DNA from: Candidatus Cloacimonadota bacterium
GTDB taxonomy: Bacteria; Cloacimonadota; Cloacimonadia; JGIOTU-2
Assembly (NCBI GenBank): GCA_021160355.1
Contig: JAGHCS010000213.1
Location: 1 to 5,876 of the forward strand
Reading direction: 5' to 3'
DNA: 5,876 nt
Under the pieces are notes generated by a model. It searched no databases and was not told the DNA's origin. It saw nothing but the letters and a program-made list of their open reading frames with translations. Shown piece by piece: positions 1-5,675 of this stretch. Every line of letters starts with the position of its first letter. The stretch's first letter is position 1. The position numbers were made by a program, and so were the translations under genes.

Positions 1-69
1 GGTATCTACTTCTACAAGCTGGAGACAAACAGCAAGACCTTCCTTAAGAAGATGATCTTGATGAAGTAA
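1..69 (+). CDS. C-terminal end of a secreted protein with type IX secretion-like sorting tail (5' end outside window)
   Basis: Frame 1 is open from the first base to a TAA at 67-69 and encodes 22 residues, beginning GIYFYKLET and ending KKMILMK. This G-(I/V)-Y-(F/V)-Y-(K/R)-L pattern followed by a basic K-(K/M)-x-(I/L)-(L/V) end is the typical last strand pair of the type A C-terminal sorting domain. That domain directs proteins through the type IX (Por) secretion system to the cell surface or outside, and is then cleaved off. It is found in Bacteroidota and in related FCB groups, including Cloacimonadota. Only the tail is visible, so the passenger domain and its function cannot be told. An intrinsic terminator follows 24 bases after the stop, which supports this being the true gene end. 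Confidence is high that it is a gene end and moderate to high for the secretion tail, given the short stretch. Confidence 0.8.
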   Translation, partial: GIYFYKLETNSKTFLKKMILMK

Positions 70-93
70 CTCGCGTTGAAACTCATATAAATC

Positions 94-127
94 AAGGGAA
101 GAAGGTTCGCCTTCTTCCCTTTCTTTT
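94..127 (+). terminator. Rho-independent terminator of the secreted-protein gene
   Basis: A perfect 12-bp stem (AAGGGAAGAAGG at 94-105 paired with CCTTCTTCCCTT at 110-121) closes a UUCG tetraloop at 106-109. It is followed by a T-rich run, TCTTTT, at 122-127. The hairpin starts 24 bases after the TAA of the upstream gene. On the opposite strand the stem is followed by GATTTATATG, a poorer U tract with a CGAA loop. It therefore mainly serves + strand transcription, though it might act as a weak backstop for the convergent corA transcript. Confidence 0.9.
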
Positions 128-403
128 ATATCTCCTGAAGTTTGGGCTTAGACAAAGTTTTCTGAGGAATGGATCCAGAAATAATAAGTGATCTTTTAAA
201 GTAAACGTAAGGGGGATTCACCATTATAAAACGAGATCTAAACGAAAAAAGGTGTTTGTAGTTTTATCCTGATAACTGGAGTTTGATCTGAGTTATATTT
301 TTATGTTATGGTTTTTAAAACAAATATAAAAACAAGATAGGTAATGTGAATTGAGGGTGCGATTAAGATTTTGAAAGCTCAAAAAGTAGAAACGATCATC
401 AAT
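128..403. other. Convergent intergenic spacer with no supported feature
   Basis: These 276 AT-rich bases lie between the terminator of the + strand gene and the corA stop codon on the - strand. I find only very short open frames, such as an 11-codon one starting at 169 with an AGGA box too close to its ATG. I see no tRNA-like or repeat structure. An AT-only 6-bp hairpin at 369-384 (TTTTGA, loop AAGC, TCAAAA) lies just past the corA stop, but it lacks a real U tract on either strand. The corA terminator is thus not evident. Confidence 0.6.
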
Positions 404-1453
404 TTAAAACCACTTCTTTCTTTTAAAATATAAGAGCATTCCGATAAAAACTCCGAGCATTACACCAAGGGTGACGAAGTATCCCCATTTCCATTGGAGC
501 TCTGGCATAAATGCAAAGTTCATGCCATAGATCCCGGCAATGAAAGTCAGGGGAATAAATATGGTTGCAATGATCGTGAGAACTTTCATAACTTCATTCA
601 TTCTATTACTGATACTTGATAGATAAATATCCAGTAAACCTGACACCATGTCGCGATAAGATTCGATCGTATCTATTACCTGGATCGTGTGATCATACAC
701 ATCCCGCAAGTACACATTTATGCTTTCATCAATAAGCTCGCTTTCGGAATGATGCATAGCGTTGATAACTTCACGTAGGGGCCACACTGATTTTCTCAGA
801 TACATCATCATTCGCTTCATTCGATGAATAAGCTGCAGGGTATTAGTGGTGGGAGCTTTCACGACTTCATCTTCCAATTTTTCAACGGACTCACTAACAG
901 TCTCAAGAATCACAAAATAATGATCAATTATCGAATCAATAAGAGCATACATCAGATAATCTGCATGGAAATTTCTAATACGCCCCTTTTTATTTCTGAT
1001 CCGCTTCCGAATTGAATCAAACACATCACCGCTGCGTTCCTGGAATGAGATCACATAATCCTTCCCAAGTATGATACTCACTTGCTCTGCACTAATACTA
1101 TCGTTCTTATTACGATAGAGCATTTTCAGGACGAAATACATGTAGTCCCCGAAATCCTCAACCTTTGGTCGCTGCTCTGTATTCATAATATCTTCAAGCA
1201 AAAGAGGATGAAACCCAAAATACTTACCAAAGTTTTCCATCACTTCAGCATCGTGAACTCCATCAACATTTATCCATGTAACGGTTGAGGTATTTATAAA
1301 CTTTTTGCACTCTTCTACTTTGTTGAGAGTTTTCTCGGTAAAATTATCCGCATCATAATCCATTACAGATATGCTGACTTTTTCCATTTTTTTTTGCCCT
1401 ACATGAATAAGCGAACCTGAAGGAGTACCGTATTTAGAAATTATATTATTCAT
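404..1453 (-). CDS. corA: CorA-type magnesium/cobalt transport protein
   Basis: CorA forms a homopentameric inner-membrane channel that lets Mg2+ (also Co2+ or Ni2+) into the cell and closes when cytoplasmic Mg2+ is high. The 349-residue protein has the usual length and matches, from memory, the structurally known Thermotoga maritima CorA along its whole length. The N-terminal cytoplasmic alpha/beta domain is followed by a long helix (about 180-290). TM1 (about 289-309) ends in the signature YGMN (309-312), and TM2 (about 324-343) ends in a basic KRKKWF tail. Residues equivalent to the Mg2+-sensing pair of the Thermotoga protein appear to be kept (Asp88 in LLLEDI, Asp251 in RDVYDHT), as are pore-lining Met289, Leu292 and Asn312. 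The ATG is 11 bases after the upstream stop and is preceded only by an A-rich AAGAAAAAAT, a poor ribosome site, so translational coupling is likely. It is the last gene of the run. No Mg2+ leader is seen. Confidence 0.96.
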   Translation of the reverse strand: MNNIISKYGTPSGSLIHVGQKKMEKVSISVMDYDADNFTEKTLNKVEECKKFINTSTVTWINVDGVHDAEVMENFGKYFGFHPLLLEDIMNTEQRPKVEDFGDYMYFVLKMLYRNKNDSISAEQVSIILGKDYVISFQERSGDVFDSIRKRIRNKKGRIRNFHADYLMYALIDSIIDHYFVILETVSESVEKLEDEVVKAPTTNTLQLIHRMKRMMMYLRKSVWPLREVINAMHHSESELIDESINVYLRDVYDHTIQVIDTIESYRDMVSGLLDIYLSSISNRMNEVMKVLTIIATIFIPLTFIAGIYGMNFAFMPELQWKWGYFVTLGVMLGVFIGMLLYFKRKKWF

Positions 1454-1464
1454 ATTTTTTCTTA

Positions 1465-2874
1465 TTAGTCTATATCTCCAAGCAAATATTCTTGATCATA
1501 CTCAACAAATCCAAATATTGCCTTTTCATTATTATGGTTCATTATCTCGAGTCCAAACCAAGTATATTCCTCATCATCAGTCAATAAAGAAATTGCTTTG
1601 TAGTGTCTGCCCTGGAAGAAGTTGTTGATCTGCCTGCGATAGGATTCTGCCATTTCAAGGTCTTCTTCATTTGTAGGATCTAAGGGAGCGGGTAGACTTT
1701 TATAAGAAAGATTTGTGCAAAGTACATCAAGCTGCTTGAAAACACAAGCATCAATGATGTTTTGAAGTGTAATGAGAATGGCTTCCGAGTATGGTGCTGT
1801 AATATCATTTTCTTCAAGAGAGGGAAGCAGGGGATCATCAAGTTGAATACTCCTGAAAATTGCCGAAACTAAACCGACTTCATTTTCGTCCGGTTCTATG
1901 CTGAAGTTTAATGTATCTTGGTCAATATCCAGAGAGAAAGAATAATAATAATTTTCAAAAAGTCCCTGAGGGTACCGTTCTTTTTCGAGAATAAGCATAT
2001 AACTACGTCTGGTGCCTTCGTTGATAAGGGATTGAGCTATAAATCCCCGATTTGCATTGAACGTCATCAGGATATCCGGTTCGAGCCATCTGTCTTTCTC
2101 TGGAATAAGATTTTTCTCAATAAAGAGTGCAACTTCAAGCTGAACAAATCCGTCAAAGGTGAAATTTTCTTCTTCAATTGCGTAAGAAGCCATGAGGAAG
2201 GCGCTGTGATCTGGAGGTTCAAATTCTATTAAGCACTCAGCATCAACTCCGGATTTAATCCAATCAGATGGTATGTTCATCTGCATCTGTATGAATTCCT
2301 GTTGGCTCAACTCACCATCATATTTTTGAGGTTCAAGCCATTTTGGGACTTCAGGTTTGCGTAACCTATAAACAACTATCTTTGTCACGATGTCATTATT
2401 GTCCAAAAGAAATCCTATGCCTTCATCCCAGTAAGCAATACCATCCGTAAAAGCATCAAAGTGAGGACCATACACATCAATAACTTCGTCCTTCGTATCT
2501 CCAATTCCGATACCATTTGCAGTCAGTAATAATTGCTGAGGATCTTCATCCAGGTGGATTTGATCGATGCGGAAATTCATGTCTTTTCTATTGAACTCGC
2601 ATACAAAAGTAAGAGAGAAAGCTCCGGTATCATAAAAATATGTAAATGGTCTTTCCATGTCTTCGCGGGGAGTGCCAAGGAGTTCATACATCTCTTTTGG
2701 AGTATCATACACTGTAACGAGTCCGGGAAATCCAACTCCCTGTTGGATCGTATGATCTTTCAGAACTTCTTCATATTGAGGAATTTTTTTCTCAGAAACT
2801 ATACTTTGAGTAGAAACGCAATAAGAAAGGAAAGAGATAGAAATTATTATCAATATTACGCGAAATAATTTCAT
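1465..2874 (-). CDS. Probable lipoprotein of unknown function with tandem SmpA/BLIP-like repeat and two further domains
   Basis: I do not recognise this 469-residue protein as a named family. The ATG at 2874 is chosen because GGAGG lies 5 bases before it; an in-frame TTG 12 bases upstream falls just before this site and would spoil the signal. A short basic start (MKLFR), a hydrophobic run and LSYC at 16-19 form a signal peptide with an atypical lipobox (Tyr at -1), so lipidation at Cys19 is plausible but not certain. Residues about 45-107 and 121-169 look like two copies of one unit: Gly-rich start, T-K-x-E-x-x-x-x-x-G-x-P, then a YxD/YWD-x-G-x-x-F hairpin and a last strand. This recalls SmpA/OmlA- or BLIP-like folds. 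Residues about 199-346 open with IPSDW and may be a PsbP/Mog1-like sandwich. The end (about 361-469), finishing YLLGDID, could be NTF2-like. These fold guesses are inference. It probably acts in the periplasm or outer membrane. Confidence 0.85.
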   Translation of the reverse strand: MKLFRVILIIISISFLSYCVSTQSIVSEKKIPQYEEVLKDHTIQQGVGFPGLVTVYDTPKEMYELLGTPREDMERPFTYFYDTGAFSLTFVCEFNRKDMNFRIDQIHLDEDPQQLLLTANGIGIGDTKDEVIDVYGPHFDAFTDGIAYWDEGIGFLLDNNDIVTKIVVYRLRKPEVPKWLEPQKYDGELSQQEFIQMQMNIPSDWIKSGVDAECLIEFEPPDHSAFLMASYAIEEENFTFDGFVQLEVALFIEKNLIPEKDRWLEPDILMTFNANRGFIAQSLINEGTRRSYMLILEKERYPQGLFENYYYSFSLDIDQDTLNFSIEPDENEVGLVSAIFRSIQLDDPLLPSLEENDITAPYSEAILITLQNIIDACVFKQLDVLCTNLSYKSLPAPLDPTNEEDLEMAESYRRQINNFFQGRHYKAISLLTDDEEYTWFGLEIMNHNNEKAIFGFVEYDQEYLLGDID

Positions 2875-2879
2875 CGAAT

Positions 2880-2884
2880 CCTCC
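2880..2884 (-). promoter_or_regulatory. Shine-Dalgarno site fixing the start of the 469-residue lipoprotein
   Basis: The - strand reads GGAGG, then ATTCG, then ATG: a perfect core with a 5-base spacer to the ATG at 2874-2872. It overlaps the second codon of a possible longer frame starting with TTG. This argues for the shorter protein, whose N-terminus is then a clean signal peptide. Confidence 0.8.
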
Positions 2885-2893
2885 AAGATATTA

Positions 2894-3322
2894 TTATTTT
2901 AGCACTCTGTCACGAAGCTCTCTCAGGAATTCTAATCCTTTCTTGGATATTTTCCGCGAATACAGTTCCCTGTTGAACATATACACGATATGTTCACAAC
3001 CTGGTTCAATATTGAACTTCATTCTTTCTGGTGATGAGCTGTTAGCATCATTCAGAAAGATGATCTCTCCTGAATACCCGCATTTATAGAATTCAGCAGG
3101 CTTTTTTGTGATGAATGACAGTACGTTCTCAATGTTTTCGCGGTCCATAAAAGTTTGAGCCAGAACTGGCTTTGTTCCTTTATCACCTTCTCTTGCATTG
3201 AAGAGAATTTCCACTCGATCGATATTGTCACGCATATACATCTTCATAGCATAATCAATGGAGATGTCACATCCAGTGAGAAATAGAACCAAAATCCCGA
3301 TAGAAATTATTACCCTTTTCAT
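2894..3322 (-). CDS. Small lipoprotein of unknown function
   Basis: This encodes a 142-residue protein of no family that I recognise. The start at 3322 gives a textbook lipoprotein signal: MKRV, a hydrophobic stretch, then LTGC at 15-18 with lipidation expected at Cys18. AAAGGGG lies 5 bases upstream. In-frame ATGs at 3337 and 3355 would add 5 or 11 residues; the one at 3337 has its own GAGGAA box, so it cannot be excluded. The mature part looks compact alpha/beta: a strand around VEILFN (37-42), a D-R-E-N-I helix (60-72), strands around GEIIFLN and MKFNI, and a basic, Leu-rich C-terminal helix. Two cysteines (81 in YKCGY, 109 in PGCEH) could form a disulfide in the periplasm. It ends 19 bases before the next lipoprotein gene, so the two are almost certainly co-transcribed and may work together in the envelope. 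Confidence 0.86.
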   Translation of the reverse strand: MKRVIISIGILVLFLTGCDISIDYAMKMYMRDNIDRVEILFNAREGDKGTKPVLAQTFMDRENIENVLSFITKKPAEFYKCGYSGEIIFLNDANSSSPERMKFNIEPGCEHIVYMFNRELYSRKISKKGLEFLRELRDRVLK

Positions 3323-3408
3323 GGCGTCCCCTTTCATGGCTTCCTCTAATTCCATACTTTTAATTTTATATGAGCCAATTCTACATAAAAGCTGTCAATT
3401 TTTATCCT

Positions 3409-4377
3409 TTATCTAATGAAAATATTCATAAAGTCCTTACTCATGCTCACAATGCCCCAGCCGTTTTGTTTACAAAACTCCAGAAGTTTAATATCATAAT
3501 ATTCATATTCGCGCTTGGAATCGTCGTGATTTATCACAAGCACAAGATGGGGCAGATCATTATCCTGTGCATAGCGAAGCATTTCGAGATCCCCACAGGT
3601 GTTGCCTACTGCAATAATTGGAGGTTTGCCAATATGAGTATAAATTCCAAGGACTTTTCCTTCTGCATTGTTGTTATGAACAATATTTTCTTTCCTCAAG
3701 AACGTTATTGTGGAATCTTCATTACTATATTCAAGCTCTACACGTGACCCGACAATATGCCATGGTTCTACTGGTAGATTCTCTCTACACGCTCCCCGAA
3801 GAAATCCCGTCATTGAACCTGAGCTGATAAAAACCTGAAAGTCGTTCTGAAGCAGAAATTCGATCAGTTCCACCATCGGGATGTAAAAGAGGTACTTGTA
3901 AGGAATTTGTAGTTCAGAATGTATAGTAGTATCAATAAATGCAGATACTGATGCGACATAATCTTCCTCTGCTTTTCCCACATAATCAAGTGTAAGAAAA
4001 TCAATTATATGGCTGTTCATATATTTATAATCATTTTCCATAGCAGCTTTGTAGGGTTGAACATCCTTTAGAGTTGAATCCTGTGCAACATCTTCTCTAT
4101 AATGGGATATGCACACTTCAAAATTTGCATAGATGGGTTTCTCGCAATAGATTGTGCCATCAAAATCGAAGGTTGCGATCCTGTCTTGAGGAGGTATATA
4201 GTCAGTACTTGCCGGATCGGATACATTATCCACAAAGGTAATGATGTTTGATTTTGTATCTCTATCATTCCAGGAGGGAAGGGGATCAAGTTTCTGATGC
4301 CCTTTTTGTATTGCACAGTTTGTTATAATACAAATTATTAGAATAAGTATACTTTTTTTCAGTGCGGCTCTCCTCAT
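3409..4377 (-). CDS. HAD-superfamily phosphatase, predicted lipoprotein
   Basis: This is a phosphomonoesterase of the haloacid dehalogenase fold, phosphoserine phosphatase-like in motif layout; its substrate is unknown. Motif I is DFDGT (Asp71 nucleophile, Asp73 acid/base), motif II is ISSGS (184-188), motif III is EGK (Lys241), and motif IV is GNTCGDLEML (258-267) with Asp263 as Mg2+ ligand. The C-terminal HDDSKREY and GWGIVSMSKD stretches match a HAD family I remember, whose members carry GNSDGDLxML and end in GWxVVSMKxDW. A cap domain lies between about 85 and 170. The N-terminus (KK, hydrophobic run, ITNC with Cys21) is an export signal with an imperfect lipobox (Asn at -1), so it should act in the periplasm on small phosphate esters. 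The ATG overlaps the amidohydrolase stop as ATGA. A CTG at 4362, 7 bases after a GAGGAG, is a rival start that gives MKKSILIL. Length is 322 residues from the ATG or 317 from the CTG. Confidence 0.93.
   Translation of the reverse strand: MRRAALKKSILILIICIITNCAIQKGHQKLDPLPSWNDRDTKSNIITFVDNVSDPASTDYIPPQDRIATFDFDGTIYCEKPIYANFEVCISHYREDVAQDSTLKDVQPYKAAMENDYKYMNSHIIDFLTLDYVGKAEEDYVASVSAFIDTTIHSELQIPYKYLFYIPMVELIEFLLQNDFQVFISSGSMTGFLRGACRENLPVEPWHIVGSRVELEYSNEDSTITFLRKENIVHNNNAEGKVLGIYTHIGKPPIIAVGNTCGDLEMLRYAQDNDLPHLVLVINHDDSKREYEYYDIKLLEFCKQNGWGIVSMSKDFMNIFIR
4370..4375 (-). promoter_or_regulatory. Shine-Dalgarno-like GAGGAG inside the first codons of the HAD gene
   Basis: GAGGAG on the - strand overlaps the ATGA stop/start junction and lies 7 bases before an in-frame CTG at 4362-4360. 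The ATG at 4377 has its own AGGA box 4 bases upstream (4385-4382), inside the end of the amidohydrolase gene. Either box could be the one used. The CTG start would yield a conventional short lipoprotein signal peptide without the MRRAA extension. Confidence 0.45.
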
Positions 4378-5600
4378 TTCTTCCTAATCACTGTTCCTTC
4401 TGCCATGACCATTTTGGGGAATGCGCCCAAATGCAGGGGATTTTTATTCCATACGATAAGACTGGCAAGCTTCTCTGGTTCGACAGTACCCAGAATGTCA
4501 TCTATGTGAAGTATTTGTGCATTTTTGTAGGTGATGAGCGAGATTGCATCTTCCTCGGACATGCCCTGTATCATGAAGAATTTCAAACTGTCACGCAGAG
4601 CGATAGTGTGTATCACAGGATGGTCGGTCATCAGTCCGTAAAATGCTTTGGATTGCATAAGAAGCAGTGTGTTCTGATAATATGCGTGCTTCAGCTCTAC
4701 TTTGTATCCGACTGAACCAAGAGGTCCATACACAACGGGGATGTTGTTCTTTGCAAGTGCATCAAAAATATCTTTATGAAAGACATCGCCGGTATGATCT
4801 GCAGTGCATTTGATCTTATATTTTTTTGCAAGATGGATCAGATACAGCACATCATCATCTTTGTGGACGTGCACTTTTGAAGTGTATTGACCTGAGAGTA
4901 GTGTTAAAAGCGCTTTATCATCAGGTGTAAATCCGAGTTCAAATTCTCTTTCAATAATTCTCTTATCCGTATCGAAATCCTTCTTACTTATCTTTTTCTT
5001 TTTATATTTTGCCTGAAGCTCAATGATTTTTTTATCTTTTGCGACTTCTGCCTTTTCTTGTTTGATAAGCACCTCATCCAGCCTTTTTTCCAGCAATGCA
5101 TACACGCCCATTCGGGTATTTGAGCGCTCGCCTTTCCAGTCCGTTGTAGAACGAGGATTGAATCCAAGTGCCATCTTGAAACCATATGCTTTCATAAAAG
5201 CATCGTCACGATTTTTTCCAAAATTCTTGATGATCATTGCCTGTCCGCCGATCAGGTTTCCGCTTCCGGGAACGACACAACTGTAAAGCACACCGAAATC
5301 CACTGCATCCTTGAAAGCGCGATCATCAAAATAAATACTGTCGATAGGATTATCGAGAGGGAGGATCTGGTTGGTGATGTCATTGGTTTCGGACTCGGTC
5401 CACGGCTCGCCTTCCCTGTCCATCCCGATATGAGAATGTGCATCGATGAAAGCGGGTGTTACCCAGCCGGTATAATCTGCTTTGAGCTTCTTGCCGGTAA
5501 CATCGATGATCTTTTTGCCCTCGACAACGATATATTTATTCTCCGCCTTGCTCCTTCCGTCAAAAAGTACTTCGGCTTTTATGATAGTTCTCTTAGCCAT
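4374..5600 (-). CDS. Imidazolonepropionase-like amidohydrolase (metal-dependent hydrolase)
   Basis: This 408-residue cytoplasmic enzyme of the amidohydrolase superfamily resembles the imidazolonepropionase-related group (COG1228 type), whose tested members cleave cyclic amides or dipeptides; the substrate here is unknown. The start at 5600 has GGGAG 5 bases upstream and gives MAKRTIIKAE, the usual small N-terminal beta domain (ending with the C-terminal ASLIVWNKNP part) around a TIM barrel. Metal ligands visible are DAHSH (His55, His57), VHVH (His244, His246), DHTGD (His269) and TDHP (Asp326). Lys142 in KMALG and the NTRMG segment (161-165) are also family traits. Relatives I recall read GENPK after the Lys; here it is GFNPR, so the Glu is replaced by Phe147. 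Residues about 174-224 form a very Lys/Glu-rich, probably helical insertion. There is no signal peptide. The stop overlaps the HAD start by 4 bases, which suggests translational coupling. Confidence 0.94.
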   Translation of the reverse strand: MAKRTIIKAEVLFDGRSKAENKYIVVEGKKIIDVTGKKLKADYTGWVTPAFIDAHSHIGMDREGEPWTESETNDITNQILPLDNPIDSIYFDDRAFKDAVDFGVLYSCVVPGSGNLIGGQAMIIKNFGKNRDDAFMKAYGFKMALGFNPRSTTDWKGERSNTRMGVYALLEKRLDEVLIKQEKAEVAKDKKIIELQAKYKKKKISKKDFDTDKRIIEREFELGFTPDDKALLTLLSGQYTSKVHVHKDDDVLYLIHLAKKYKIKCTADHTGDVFHKDIFDALAKNNIPVVYGPLGSVGYKVELKHAYYQNTLLLMQSKAFYGLMTDHPVIHTIALRDSLKFFMIQGMSEEDAISLITYKNAQILHIDDILGTVEPEKLASLIVWNKNPLHLGAFPKMVMAEGTVIRKK

Positions 5601-5605
5601 ATGTT

Positions 5606-5610
5606 CTCCC
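5606..5610 (-). promoter_or_regulatory. Shine-Dalgarno site of the amidohydrolase, possibly occluded by a small hairpin
   Basis: GGGAG on the - strand lies 5 bases before the ATG at 5600 and sets the start; an upstream in-frame TTG at 5648 lies in the loop side of a hairpin and has no ribosome site. Three of its bases (G5610-G5608) and A5611 can pair with CCCU at 5622-5619 around a 7-base loop. This leaves the site partly masked in the folded leader. Confidence 0.6.
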
Positions 5611-5622
5611 TTTGTAATAGGG

Positions 5623-5658
5623 GTACCGATCACCGGTTCAGACGCCAATGATCGGTAC
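5623..5658 (-). promoter_or_regulatory. 14-bp RNA hairpin in the leader of the amidohydrolase gene
   Basis: Ten perfect inverted-repeat bases (GTACCGATCA at 5623-5632, TGATCGGTAC at 5649-5658 on the + strand) are extended inward in the - strand RNA. The extension is two U-G and two G-C pairs, leaving the 8-base loop CGUCUGAA. The same inner bases give two C-A mismatches in + strand RNA, so the structure suits the sense transcript of this operon. No U run follows, so it is not a normal terminator. It may be an RNA control or processing element, a protein-binding dyad, or a scattered palindromic repeat. Confidence 0.6.
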
Positions 5659-5675
5659 TCACAGATATTTGATAT

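Noticed and set aside
169..204. 11-codon open frame on the + strand in the convergent spacer
   Set aside because: It is very short, its AGGA box almost touches the ATG, it lacks a promoter, and the product has no recognisable feature.
298..333. AT-rich inverted repeat TTTTTAT ... ATAAAAA in the spacer
   Set aside because: Seven A-T pairs around a 22-base loop are expected by chance in such AT-rich DNA.
369..384. Hairpin TTTTGA-AAGC-TCAAAA just downstream of corA as a terminator
   Set aside because: The stem is only 6 bp and almost all A-T, and what follows on the - strand (TCTTAATC) is not a U tract.
1918..2232. Open frame of 104 codons on the + strand
   Set aside because: It lies wholly antisense to the 469-residue lipoprotein gene; the translation is low-complexity and lacks a ribosome site or domain pattern.
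3365..3398. Perfect TTGACA (3398-3393, - strand) followed by TATAAA (3370-3365) before the 142-residue lipoprotein
   Set aside because: The spacer is 22 bases, too long for a sigma-70 type promoter, and no -10-like hexamer occurs 16-18 bases after TTGACA. AT-rich spacers often give such boxes by chance.
3370..3747. Open frame of 125 codons on the + strand
   Set aside because: It is antisense to the HAD gene, whose catalytic motifs prove the other strand is coding; no independent support exists.
4362..4715. Open frame of 117 codons on the + strand
   Set aside because: It is a shadow of the amidohydrolase C-terminal region, which has conserved family motifs on the - strand.
5601..5648. Longer amidohydrolase form starting at the TTG at 5648
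   Set aside because: The extra 16 residues are encoded by the hairpin and ribosome-site region, precede the GGGAG box and are not part of the usual fold.
5623..5658. The hairpin as an intrinsic terminator of the TldD-like gene
   Set aside because: The stem is strong, but it is followed by CCCCUAUUAC rather than a U run.
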